Below are positions 33,708 to 43,967 of a stretch of DNA of 64,000 nt, in pieces (position 1 is the stretch's first letter; each line of letters starts with the position of its first letter). This DNA comes from Charina bottae. Lineage: Eukaryota; Chordata; Lepidosauria; Squamata; Charinaidae. The stretch spans positions 930,001-994,000 of the forward strand of contig JALMGJ010000020.1 in the NCBI GenBank assembly GCA_023362775.1, given 5' to 3'. The position numbers were made by a program, and so were the translations under genes. A model generated the notes under the pieces. The model was not told the origin of the DNA. It worked only from the letters and a program-made list of their open reading frames with translations, and ran no database searches.

Positions 33708-34043
33708 AGGGGCGTGGGCTCAGCGGGTAAGACGCCAGGCTTGTCGATCGGAAGATCGCAAGTTCGGAGGTTTGAATCTCTAGCCCCATGTGACGGAGTG
33801 AGCTCCGGCACTCGCCCCAGCTCTTGCCAACCTAGCAATTCGAAAGCATGCAAATGCAAGTAGATGAATAGGTACCACTTCGGTGGGTAGGTAACAGCAT
33901 TCCGCATGCAACATGTCGGCCACATGACCGTGGAAGCGTCTTCGGACAACGCTGGCTCTTTGGCTAACAAACGGAGATGAGCACCGGCCCCTAGAGTCGA
34001 ACACAACTGCACAAATGTGCGGGGGGGGGGACCTTTACCTTTT
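33708..34043 (+). mobile_element. Sauria-type SINE (copy 3)
   Basis: Complete copy with a 16-bp duplication, TACTGTATGCAAAAAA (33692-33707 and 34044-34059). Two bases are missing from the A-box region (GGCGTGGGCTCAGC instead of GGCGTGGTGGCTCAGC), which may weaken its pol III promoter. Confidence 0.93.
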
Positions 34044-34059
34044 TACTGTATGCAAAAAA

Positions 34060-34689
34060 GCATACAAAAGCTTTATCAAGTGCTGTTTCTGATCTAAGCA
34101 ATTGTAAAAATGTGTGATGTAAAGCGACTGTCCAGATGGTTTGCCTTGGAAATCCATTTCCATTTGTCTGATATGGTCTCCCCATTTGCAGTGTCACTTG
34201 TGAAAGAGTGCCTTAGCCTGCCAAGAAAAACGGTCCTCACTTTTCAGAGGTGGCCTTTCCTCCCTTTCATGCTATAAAGCATTTCCCTTCTCTTAGTGAA
34301 GTCCTCCCGTTTATGTATGTCTCCCAGTGATAATGATCTCTTCTGCTTGTGAAGTTCTAGATGTCACAGTTGAGAGACTGCTCAGTCTATGAGGCAATCT
34401 GAGCCTCATCCTATGCAAATATATTTGGAAAAAAGCCACACCAAGTCCAGTGGGGCTTAGCCCACCCTACCTCTTCCTAGGACTGCAGCCAGATCATTGC
34501 TAATTTCATTCCAGAAGTCATTGCCTAACATATTTCGTCATCTTATCCATATTTATTTTTAAATAAACTGATGAGCTGCATTGAAACATTTGAAGATTCA
34601 GTTCATGTACCAGTTCAAAACAATGTGGAATTAGATACATGTGAACTGAATTTCTTTCTCCTCTCCACCCAGCACTTAAGAACATTGTT
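34060..34689. other. Unassigned non-coding DNA
   Basis: No repeat or exon recognised. Confidence 0.45.
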
Positions 34690-34772
34690 TCTCATTTCTC
34701 CATATATGGACTCCACCCAGAGTCGTTGTATACGAGATGGGCGGCAGAGAAGTTTGACAAATAAATATAACT
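34690..34772 (+). mobile_element. Degenerate L2-type 3' end
   Basis: CCACCCAGAGTCGTTGTATAC, GATGGGCGGCAGAGAAG and TTTGACAAATAAATATAA, matching the L2 terminus type at 3050. Confidence 0.6.
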
Positions 34773-34930
34773 TCCCAAACCAAAGGTCATCCTCCTATGA
34801 TCAGTTGAACCCTGTTTCCAAATTGGCCAGATGAACTAAAATATGAGATGGATAGTTCTGAAGAAATATGGGCAACAGGGAATGACCCTTCTTAACAGGC
34901 CTGTCTCTTTCCCTACAATATCATATAAGC

Positions 34931-35058
34931 CAGTGTTTCTCAACCTTAGCAACTTTTAGATGTGTGGACTTCAACTCCCAGAATTCCCCAGCCAGCAATG
35001 GGGAATCCTGGGAATTGAAGTCTACACATCTTAAAGTTGCTAAGGTTGAGAAATAGTG
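34931..35058. mobile_element. hAT fold-back element (128 bp)
   Basis: Almost entirely a palindrome: left CAGTGTTTCTCAACCTTAGC; the right arm ends in the complement, with the terminus AGAAATAGTG. An 8-bp duplication, ATATAAGC, lies at 34923-34930 and 35059-35066. No coding capacity. A related fragment is at 28774. Confidence 0.88.
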
Positions 35059-35066
35059 ATATAAGC

Positions 35067-36483
35067 CTCTTCATTTTAAAGTTCTGCATTAGATTTTTTC
35101 ATCAAAATCTAATGCAGATTCCACTATATCCTTGCCAATTTACTTCAGCCGCTTCCGGCAGAGGTGAAAACTCAAAAGCAAATTTCTTCTTGCCTTTCCA
35201 GCCCATCAGTTTCTGGTCCTGCAGTTCCTTTGCACATTTGGCACCCTGTCTGTTGCTCTCAGTGTCCCTTCCATCTTTCCCACCTTCCCTGAAATCTCTT
35301 AACACAATCACAGGAGGAGAGGAGATGCTAGACCGAGGAATACTTACCACAGAATACAGCTCATGCGACTTATTTTAAAACACTTATATGACTGGACAAT
35401 ATATCTCCTCCCAAAATAAGTAGCCTCAAATAATTTTAATTAGCAGGTGCCTCATGAATAACTATGAATGTAAGATTCAACCACAAGCTGTCATAAAATA
35501 ATAACACTGTGCTTTGAAGTCCTGCAACTTGAGCAGTAATGTTGACCAAATAAATACAGAATACAGAGCCATGCTTGCTAAGAAATATTTGGATGGCACA
35601 AAACCAAACTCATAGTGAAGTTATTTCATAAATCAGCTTTTCCAGTTTTTGAGAAATATTGCAGGAAAGGAAACACCCATGCCCTGACATTTATTTCATA
35701 TTAGATTGTGCTGAGGTCATGGAGAATATTGCCAGAAAAACGGGTGTGCCCTTCTTTCTTTCCAGAACAAAATAGTGTAGATTTTACAACATGCCTGTTT
35801 AAATGAATGCACTATTGTCCAGGCAGATGTTTATAGAGACAGAGATTCTGGTCCTCAGCCACTTAGGGCATTCTCTGAGGGGCACAGAAAGACAAGATTA
35901 ATAGTGTATGACCCCTTGACCTCTCAGGTGGTGTGGTACCAATCTGTGTTCTGGCCTATAGATTTTCAGCTCAGTCTGTATTTTTTCTTGCTTTTCATTA
36001 ACAATGGCTCTGTGAAACTAAGACTGTGAAGATTCTGTCCCTTGTTTGAAAATATTTTAGCAGAGATTCTATGCAGAACGACAGTATTCGCCTTTATTAC
36101 AAAGCTCAGTCTGGCTTGGAAGTACTGCTAAGGCTTTCAGCACGAACTACGTCATTTTCAGCCCTGAAAATGGTTCCTGAGAATTCTTCTGGGGTCGCTG
36201 ACATCCAAATTGCCAGTAAAATATCAGGACAGGCACTCTTCAGCAGAGGATTCTCTCTTGCTTTTTTCTGGCTTCTTAATCAGATTGTGCAAGTTTCCAG
36301 CTTCTGGTCTATATAATCAAATAAAATAATGTTGAATTTTGTGTCAACATAATAGATACATTGTCCTGCTGATTCTGAAAACCTCCTACTGCAGGGTCAG
36401 AGAGGACATAATTATTTCCAGAATCCTAGGGACAAATTGCTGTGCTGATCAGCTTCCATTCTGCAGCATACAGCTTTAGATAT
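35067..36483. other. Unassigned non-coding DNA
   Basis: No repeat or exon recognised. A short inverted repeat occurs near 35085-35118 (GCATTAGATTTT / AAAATCTAATGC). Confidence 0.45.
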
Positions 36484-36623
36484 GTTTCATTTCGTCCTCT
36501 GACTTGGTTCTTTTTCATAGCTCCTGTCGTTTTCCTATGATATTAGACATTTCGTTTCATTTCGTCCTCTGACTTGGTTCTTTTTCATAGCTCCTGTCGT
36601 TTTCCTATGATATTAGACATTTC
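36484..36623 (+). repeat. 70-bp perfect tandem duplication
   Basis: Two copies (36484-36553, 36554-36623), both starting GTTTCATTTCGTCCTCTGAC, that appear identical. No repeat family recognised in the unit. Confidence 0.93.
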
Positions 36624-38425
36624 AGCAAGCAAAAAAGTTCCACATCTGCCAAAGAAGATTAATTTTGATAGCACTGTTATTAACAAAATCCACGGCTTGT
36701 GCGATCAGTCTACAACACAGTCCCAACTGGGAGGGAAGGGGTGCATCTTCCATCTTTCCAGAATCTTGGGATGGGAAAGTATCCAAAGCAGGAGATTCAC
36801 GGGGACAGATCTGCCAGGCTTTGCTGTTTCTGTAACACTCAGCCCAACCACTGAAAGTGATGGAGTGAATTTGCCACAGCAACTTCCATGAATCTAAAAC
36901 TAGTTCTGACCTAACCCTAGAGCTCACCTCTTTTTAGTCTATAAAGCTAAACCGTTGTGTCCCTGACCCCACACGCAGAGCTTCTCCCCACTGGCTGAAG
37001 TGGATTTTGCTGTTTTAGCTTTCCCTGGATACATAAAGGAGATGAAGATTATTCTACCTTTCACCAACAGAGTTGCTGTACATTTTCAATCAAAAATTCA
37101 CAATGGGGTTTATGAAATAAAGTTATTTTAAACTGAGCCTTCTAGCAGGAAGCTATCAAAAAAGGTACTTTCTGGAATGGTTCATAGCAGGTGTGAAACA
37201 GGCCCCCTGTGTCTCTTTGCCTACTTCCTTAATTATTATCTTTTTTAAAAATGCCAGATTCATTCTACCTTGTTTGCTCAAGTCTTTAATTGTGATTTGG
37301 GTTTTTCTGGTTTTCAGGGTTTGGGAGGATATATTCTTTATTATCTTTATATAGATGCTGATTACTCTTAATGGAGACTTCTGATGTTTGCATATACAAT
37401 GTTTGAATTTGTAGATATACAGATATTTATATGCTTGCACTTTTCTAGTAGAAAGATAAGGTATAGGTCTCTTGACTAATTTAAGTCCTATTGATTTCAG
37501 TGGAGTTGATCTAAGTATATTAAATCTGAATTCATTTCATGTATTTATCTACTTTCAGAAAGAATCTTAAAAGATAGCAGCCAGATTTCTGAGAAGCTCA
37601 TGCTGAACTTTTGAGCTCATTTGTGGTAAAAAAAAAACTGGGTCCCCGTTGATGATGTCACCACTTGAGATAGCAGAATCCCCACTGTCATCTCTGGGTG
37701 TCCATAAGGGTGAAGGTTTTTTCCTAAGATACCTTTCAGATATAGTATTACTCACAGTAGTAGTCTACTGGAAGCAAATTAGGAATGTTAGAAACTTGAA
37801 AAACACTATGATTTTCCAGGGTTGCAAAATTTTTATAAGTGTATATCATAAAAGTGTTTTAGCTATTCTGCGATTTATTAATCAATTTATTAAGCTCATT
37901 ATATTGCTGATTACCAAAGCCTTTCTTTGGTCTGAAGTCTCTCCCAGGGCTTCAGCAGATGGGGTGCTATCCTGCAGATCTTGCTGAGATTGTTCCATTT
38001 TATCTGATTTGACTGAAGGGACCAAAGTAGTCATAACTGTAAAAGTCCATAATTTTGGAATAATTTTATATCTATATGTGGCAGGCAGCTGTCCATTAAG
38101 AGCTGGAAAAAATAGCCTGCAGTGTTAATGAGAGAACATATACTATACTCATATTCAAAAACGTTTCTATTCATTTTTCAAAGAATTAAATGGTGTTAGA
38201 AAAAAGCAAGAATGATGACACAAGGATAAAAAGACACACAGCAGGTAAATTAATCTTTGCTAGGACTTATTCCAGCCAAAAGGTATCGTTTCATTTTGAT
38301 TAAATATCATTTTGCCTCTAAAGTCTTTATTTAATACTAACATTAATTTCTGTGTGGCCTTATTCCCTAAAACACTAGTTAACTAGGAATGTGAAAACTG
38401 GTTTCTTTTAGATACTGCTCTGTTT
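36624..38425. other. Unassigned non-coding DNA
   Basis: AT-rich with short open frames; no repeat or exon recognised. Confidence 0.45.
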
Positions 38426-38770
38426 TTATGAAAGAGCTAATAATAAAGCATCCAAAAATTTGGGGAGGCCCAACCTATTGAAAGTTGTTGTTTCAGCTGT
38501 TGCTGCTATGAACAAAAGTTCTCCAGGACCTTTCCCCTTTGATAAAGTGACAGCGACCCCAACGTTGGTATGGCTGCCTGAGGCTATACTGATTAGATCA
38601 CAACACACAGCTATGGAGCACAACAGCTCAGGGGGATAGTCTGGAACGCACAACACCCCAGATTTCTTCCCCAGCATTTCCATTAAAAAATAAGAGTCAG
38701 GTCGCAAGTGCTGAGAAAGGCCTCGGACTAAGGATTGAGGAGCATCTCCTATTACTGCAAATAATACTGG
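38426..38770 (-). other. Unrecognised antisense open frame, about 115 codons
   Basis: The minus strand is open from the SINE at 38784 down to 38426. The host part is moderately hydrophobic, contains CVPDYPPELLCSIAVCCDLI and GKGPGELLFIAATAETTT, and ends in Leu-rich LDALLLALS. I recognise no family. The larger frame that adds a His-Leu-His start is a SINE artefact. It may be part of an old retroelement ORF or chance. Confidence 0.3.
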
Positions 38771-38783
38771 GTTATTATGCAGA

Positions 38784-39115
38784 TAGGGGCATGGTGGCTC
38801 AGCGGGTAAGACGCCAGGCTTGTCGATCAGAAGATCGCAAGTTCGGAGGTTCGAATCCCTAGCCCCGCATGACGGAGTGAGCTCCCGCACTAGCTCCAGC
38901 TCTTGCCAACCTAGCAATTCGAAAGCATGCAAATGCAAGTAGATAAATAGGTACCACTTTGGTGGGTAGGTAGCAGCGTTCCGCGTGCGTCATGCGGCCA
39001 CATGACCGTGGAAGCATCTACGGACAACGCTGGGTCTTCAGCTAATGAAAGAAGATGAGCACCGGCCCCTAGAGTTGGACACAACTGCACAAATGTGCGG
39101 GGGAACCTTTACCTT
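38784..39115 (+). mobile_element. Sauria-type SINE (copy 4)
   Basis: Complete copy: tRNA-like head from GGGGCATGGTGGCTCAGCG, tail with GAGTTGGACACAACTGC and GAACCTTTACCTT. A 12-bp duplication, TTATTATGCAGA, lies at 38772-38783 and 39116-39127. Confidence 0.93.
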
Positions 39116-39127
39116 TTATTATGCAGA

Positions 39128-39524
39128 GAGGCTTCACTTTTAAGTCACATGTACTTGCATGATTCATGCCTCTGATAAAGGTGCTACCAGACTTCTTCTG
39201 ATTTTAGTATTCTTAGGTTACAGAGTCAGGAGTCCTAACGACCAGACAGGTTTGCCAGGCCAAACAGACAACACTGGGCTAGATAGCCTACCCACTATAA
39301 TGCAATCTCATAGTGTGCATTGGTGTTACCCCCTCCCTAGCCTCCCATATGGTATAAGCACAAAGAAAATCCATATAAATCAAATAATGAAATATGGCAG
39401 GATAAAACTATCTGCTTAAAACAATTAATTAAAAACAGCAATCAGTTAAAAGAAACAGGCTAAAATATCACAAACCAATGGATCATTGAACAAATCAACC
39501 CAGAGTTCTCACTTGAGCACAAAT
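39128..39524. other. Unassigned non-coding DNA
   Basis: No repeat or exon recognised. Confidence 0.45.
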
Positions 39525-39785
39525 GACCAGGCTCAAATTATCCTACTTCGGACACATTATGCAAAGACCTAGCTCTCTGGAGAAGGCTCTAATGTTGGGA
39601 AAGGTGGAAGGGAAGAGAGCAAGAGGATGACCAGCAGCAAGGTGGATGGACTCCGTTACAGTAGCAATGAGTGCACCATTGGAAGAGCTGAAGAATCAGG
39701 TTAGGGGATAGATCATCATGGAGAAAATCTATCTATGTGTTCACTAAGAGTCAACAATGACCTGATGGCACATAACCAATCAATC
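39525..39785 (+). mobile_element. Old RTE-BovB-like 3' end, distinct subfamily
   Basis: Broken translation gives LKLSYFGHIMQRPSSLEKAL, then MLGKVEGKRARG and ARWMDSVTVAMSAPLEELKN. These correspond to the C-terminal block of the intact BovB (KYFGHIMRRQDTLEKKLML, GKRKRG). Sequence and 3' end (AGTCAACAATGACCTGATGG) differ clearly from the young copies, so this is an older or different RTE branch. Confidence 0.7.
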
Positions 39786-39855
39786 AAAATACCGCATAAA
39801 GGTGAGATGAAACTGCTTTACCAATACAACAGCAAAAATATAAGAAGGTCTAGAA

Positions 39856-40069
39856 CAGTGCTTTCCAAAGTGCCGCCGTTGGCAACACACCAACGGCGGC
39901 AGCAGCGGCGGCGTGCATGGCGGTGGCGGCTTCGCTAAAATGCGGAAGCGCTGATGGCGTGCCGCTGCTGCCGCCACCGCCACCATGCACACTGCCGCCC
40001 CTGCGCCGCCGCCTCGCAACACACTAAACTGTGTGTTGCGACACACTAAAGTCTAGACCACTAAAGATG
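39856..40069. mobile_element. Non-autonomous hAT element, GC-rich core (copy 2)
   Basis: Left terminus CAGTGCTTTCCAAAGTGCCG as in the 17518 element; the right end has GTGTGTTGCGACACAC but a diverged terminus. The 8-bp flanks GTCTAGAA (39848-39855 and 40070-40077) match. The core is dominated by GGCGGC and GCCGCC blocks. A nearby GTCTAGAC makes the exact right end uncertain. Confidence 0.75.
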
Positions 40070-40077
40070 GTCTAGAA

Positions 40078-40590
40078 GAGTAAAACCAAAGGATATTTTA
40101 TCCTGTTTCAGACAAAATATGTGCTAGGAAGACCTTTGTGCAATATTAACTCCTTGAATAGCCATCTGCCCTACTTTAGTAAGTGGCGTGAGCAGGAGAC
40201 ATTTTGAGCAAAGCTTCTGAAGATTTCTGGGACCAGATCAAAATATACAGGAAGATGTATGCTTTTGGATATGAATTCATCAAGCCCATCTACTGAAGAG
40301 CCTTTGCTGTATGCAAATATGAAGTTGAAGGGAAAAAAACTCACTGCAAAACCGAAGAGTACTTCCAGAAAGGGAGCTGTTACCTGCAAATTTTTCCACA
40401 CATGGAGGAGACCTTTCCTTCCTTGCAGTTTACATCAGCACTAACCTGCTCTGGCAATCACTGATTCCCCTTGATCACATGAATCTGGTCTTATCTCCAG
40501 CTCATGATTCAAATAGTTTTATAGACTATTGGAGACTTTATGTACCACAAAACAACCAGTTTCTTCTTTACTGCTTAAGCCATCACAAGG
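40078..40590. other. Unassigned non-coding DNA
   Basis: No repeat or exon recognised. Confidence 0.45.
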
Positions 40591-40601
40591 TCTTCATGTA
40601 T

Positions 40602-40739
40602 GTCTGTGACTTGGGCACAGAGAGAATCTTCTAGCTGTGCTCCTGTCCTCTGAAGATGCCAGCCACAGCTACTGGCGAAACGTTAGGAACAAAAACTGCC
40701 AGAACACGGCCACACAGCCCGGAAAACCCACAACAACCA
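40602..40739 (+). mobile_element. Penelope-like element, single-arm copy (family 2)
   Basis: Target duplication TCTTCATGTAT (40591-40601 and 40740-40750). It carries the family-2 arm (GAACACGGCCACACAGCCCG, CCCACAACAACCA) without an inverted partner or tail. It keeps a complete hammerhead-like core: CTGAAGA at 40650-40656, a stem II of GCCAG/CTGGC, and GAAA at 40677-40680 followed by CGTTAGG. Confidence 0.82.
40650..40684 (+). ncRNA. Hammerhead-ribozyme-like motif (PLE family 2)
   Basis: CTGAAGA, a potential stem II (GCCAG...CTGGC), then GAAAC followed at once by GTTA. This fits the CUGANGA-stem II-GAAA core, with no loop in stem III. Hammerhead motifs are known in PLEs. A cleavable dimer is inference; the position expected to read UH after stem III reads UA here, also permitted by the H rule. 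Confidence 0.55.
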
Positions 40740-40813
40740 TCTTCATGTATCATCATCATTGTGTCTGTAGCTTGAATCATGTCAACTGGATTTCTATTTT
40801 CTCAGTGGAAACG

Positions 40814-40843
40814 TTTCGCTCCTTATCCAAGGAGCTTCTTCAG
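40814..40843 (-). ncRNA. Hammerhead-ribozyme-like motif, left arm (PLE family 1)
   Basis: On the minus strand: CTGAAGA, then stem II GCTCCTT/AAGGAGC, then GAAACGTTTC. The core layout is that of a hammerhead; the octamer AAACGTTT is self-complementary, so stem III could form only between two molecules. The prediction is untested. Confidence 0.6.
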
Positions 40844-40940
40844 TCTGAGCAAAGTTGGTAAGGGAATCCTAAATATGTTTCTAGGTAGCTGTGTGACCTT
40901 ACACCTGGGGCTAGGTCATGGTTATATTGAGATGTTATTT

Positions 40941-41218
40941 TTAAGTCCTTTTATCATCTAAAGGAGGATCGTTAAGATCACCATGCTGCTGTTGAGCTTG
41001 CAAAATGGTCTTAATCTTCCTAGGCACAGAAGACAAAGCAGGGAGGAAGATGGGGGAAAGATTGTGCCTGAGGCCCCCACCTCTATTCAAGGAAGGATTT
41101 TCCAAGTTGCCATAAATGGATTCCTTGACCCCTCTCTCAAACCACCTATCTTCTCTGTCTAAAATGTGAACATTAATGTCCTCAAATGAGTGTCGTTTTT
41201 CCTTTATGAAAAATTTGA
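40941..41218 (-). pseudogene. Penelope-like polyprotein C-terminus, left arm
   Basis: Minus-strand open frame encoding the end of a PLE polyprotein. Key block: VHILDREDRWFERGVKESI followed by NRGGGLRHNLSP. This matches the conserved C-terminal part of the GIY-YIG endonuclease domain of PLEs, as I know the family. Reverse transcriptase and the GIY-YIG core are absent, so the fragment cannot act. It reads into the family-1 terminal repeat with the hammerhead-like motif, as expected for a PLE 3' end. Confidence 0.8.
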
Positions 41219-41470
41219 GGACATTAATGTTCACATTTTGTTGACATTAATGTTGTCATTTGAGGACATTAATGTTCACATTTTAGACAGAGAAGATAGG
41301 TGGTTTGAGAGAGGGGTCAAGGAATCCATTTATGCCAACTTGGAAAATCCTTCCTTGAATAGAGGTGGGGGCCTCAGGCACAATCTTTCCCCCATCTTCC
41401 TCCCTGCTTTGTCTTCTGTGCCTAGGAAGATTAAGACCATTTCACAAGCATAACAGCAGCATGGTGATCT
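41190..41470 (+). pseudogene. Penelope-like polyprotein C-terminus, right arm
   Basis: The mirror copy of the left-arm fragment, now on the plus strand. It repeats VHILDREDRWFERGVKESI and NRGGGLRHNLSP with few substitutions (YANLEN for YGNLEN, for example). Next to the fold-back centre, a SFEDINVH block is duplicated, giving an asymmetric junction. It is truncated at the N-terminus and non-functional. The close match between arms suggests one integration event or later arm homogenisation. Confidence 0.8.
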
Positions 41471-41600
41471 TAACGATCCTCCTTTAGATGATAAAAGGAC
41501 TTAAAATAACATCTCAATATAACCATGACCTAGCCCCAGGTGTAAGGTCACACAGCTACCTAGAAACATATTTAGGATTCCCTTACCAACTTTGCTCAGA

Positions 41601-41636
41601 CTGAAGAAGCTCCTTGGATAAGGAGCGAAACGTTTC
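41601..41636 (+). ncRNA. Hammerhead-ribozyme-like motif, right arm (PLE family 1)
   Basis: CTGAAGA at 41601-41607, stem II GCTCCTT/AAGGAGC, GAAA at 41627-41630, then CGTTTC. Identical in sequence to the left-arm motif and in inverted orientation to it. Confidence 0.6.
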
Positions 41637-41727
41637 CACTGAGAAAATAGAAATCCAGTTGACAAGATTCAAGCTACAGACAATTCCACCTGGATGACTG
41701 AGAACCTTCATAGACATCATCATTGTG

Positions 41728-42761
41728 CTTTCCCAGTTTCTTAATGTCTCTTGGTGGAATGATAAAGAGTCCTTTTCCATATGCATAAATATGGGGGAAG
41801 CTTTTCTGGGAAACAAAAGCTGAATTCCATTCATACCAGATACTTTAGAAGGCACTGTTCTGCCATACCAAAAACTACATTTCTTCACAAGTAAGCATAT
41901 TTTCATGCACTGGCTGTTTTCCTGACTGGAGTCAGATAAATAAAGTACATGGAGGGAGCTGGTGCAGCCTGCAAAATTTTAGAAAATTTGTAATTTGATT
42001 TCAGGTTTTCAGGTATTCAGGTATTCAGATTTCAGGCGTCTACTCTGGTTTCCTTCGTGCATTTTGTTCTTTTCAGTTTTACCAGATACAGCATTCAGAA
42101 GTGATAATAACTTCCATATACACATAAGATTGCTTCTACTTTCAAGAGCAGATCGCTTATATGTTATTTTGATTTAGCATAATTAGCAGTTACATTCGTT
42201 TGTTACTCAATTTGCCCTTTTCTTTAATATACTTTGAGTTAATGAATCATCATTATTTGAATATAATTGTATTTAGTACTTACATAACATTAGAGATAAA
42301 TTCCGGTGATTTAATATGATAGTTCTATTTAATTAAACTATTCCCCAAATAATAGGCTAGTGCTTATAAAATCAGATTGTGGGTATTTGGTATTGAACTA
42401 TTGCTGCAGCCAACTGTAATTTGTTGCATTATAATTCCTTAATGATAGAGAAAAATCCCCTCAATCATTGTGGGGAACTTGACTTCTACTCCATTACTGT
42501 AGTCTTTGTTCCACCCAGGAAATGCTGTACAGGCGTAAAATTACTAGCTTGAAAATATTTGGCCGAGCAATCAGCAATCACACACTTTCCACTTTTGGTG
42601 GCCCATGTTGGTCAAGATTAGGAAGTGTAGGGAGACCATCACTTTCTCTTCTCCTTCTCAATCCCAGTTTGGATTGTCCTGTAACATATATCCCATTCCA
42701 TTACCCACAAGACCCAATTAATTCATTACAGATTAATCAGATACAAACTTATGCATCAAGT
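41728..42761. other. Unassigned non-coding DNA
   Basis: A short repeat of TTCAGGTATTCAGG lies near 42000. Nothing else recognised. Confidence 0.45.
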
Positions 42762-42772
42762 ACTGTATGTAC

Positions 42773-43956
42773 CCCTTCATGGATCACTGCCTTGTTGTGG
42801 CGAAGGGGCTTGCATAACTCAATAAAGTCAGGTCAAGACAGACAGGTCATGATGGAGAGTTCTGACAAAACGTGGTCCACTGGAAGAGGAAATGGCAACC
42901 CACTCGAGTATCCTTGCCAAGAAAACCCCATGGACAGTATCAAAAGGCTAAAAGATATGATGCCGGAAGATGAGCCCCTCAGGTCGTAAGGTGTCCAATA
43001 TGCTACTGGGGAAGAGCGGAGGGCAATTCCGAGTAGCTCCAGAAAGAGTGAAGCGGCTAGGCCAAAGCCGAAAGGACGCTCAGTTGTGGATGTGTCTGGA
43101 AGTGGAAGGAAAGTCCGATGCTGTAAAGAACAATATTGCATAGGAACCTGGAATGTAAGATCTATGAATCAAGGTAAGCTGTCTCCTGAGAAACCTGTAT
43201 GCGGGTCAAGAAGCACAGTTAGAACCGGACATGGAACAACCGATTGGTTCAAAATTGGGAAAGGAGTACGACAAGGCTGTATATTATCACCCTGCTTATT
43301 TAACTTATATGCAGAGTACATCATGAGAAATGCCGGGCTGGATGAATCACAAGCCGGAGTTAAGATTGCCGGGAGAAATATCAACAACCTCAGATATGCA
43401 GACAATACCACCCTAATGGCAGAAAGTGAAGAGGAACTAAAGAGCCTCTTGATGAGGGTGAAAGAGGAGAGTGCAAAAGCTGGCTTGAAACTCAACATTA
43501 AAAAAACCCAGATCATGGCATCTGGTCCCATCACTTCCTGGCAAATAGAAGGGGAAGAAATGGAACCAGTGACAATTGATGAATTGATGCTTTTGAGCTG
43601 TGGTGCTGGAGAAGACTCTTGAGAGTCCCTTGGACTGCAAGGAGGTCAAACCAGTCAATCCTAAAGGAAATCAACCCTGACTGCTCATTGGAAGGACAGA
43701 TACTGAAGCTGAAGCTCAAATACTTTGGCCACCTAATGCGAAGAGACTGGGAAAGACCCTGATGCTGGGAAAGATTGAAGGCAAAAGGAGAAGGGGACGG
43801 CAGAGGATGAGATGGTTAGATAGCATCACTGATGTAATGAACATGAATTTGAGTAAACTCCGGGAGACAGTGGAGGACAGGAAGGCCTGGCGTGCTATGG
43901 TCCATGAGGTCACAAAGAGTCGGACACGATTAAACGACTGAGCAACAACAACAACA
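42773..43956 (+). mobile_element. Internally deleted BovB with intact ends
   Basis: 1184 bp with a perfect 11-bp duplication, ACTGTATGTAC (42762-42772 and 43957-43967). The 5' end resembles that of the full BovB (GATCACTGCCTTGTTGTGG against GATCGTTACCTTGTCGTGG), and the 3' end is typical (GAGTCGGACACGATTAAACG, CAACAACAACAACAA). Two deletions remove most of the protein. One runs from just after the endonuclease start (GTWNVRSMNQGK) to the RT region near GHGTTDWFKIGK; the other removes sequence near 43575. A YADN sequence replaces YADD. Subfamily: closest to the 48600 copy, not the 22436 copy. Confidence 0.9.
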
Positions 43957-43967
43957 ACTGTATGTAC

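Larger units (their letters stand above)
40764..41714 (+). mobile_element. Penelope-like element, 951-bp fold-back insertion (family 1)
   Basis: Two long inverted arms (40764 to about 41190 and about 41250-41680), a short asymmetric centre with repeats of GAGGACATTAATGTTCAC, and a one-sided tail ending CCTTCATAGA. A 13-bp duplication, CATCATCATTGTG, lies at 40751-40763 and 41715-41727. Each arm carries the end of a PLE ORF followed by the family-1 terminal repeat. The arms face each other, so the ORF ends read outward from the centre. Both hammerhead-like cores are complete. Confidence 0.9.

Noticed and set aside
43160..43180. AAGGTAAG as a splice donor explaining the BovB deletion
   Set aside because: Splicing would have removed GTAAG, but it is still present at the junction, so a deletion is more likely.
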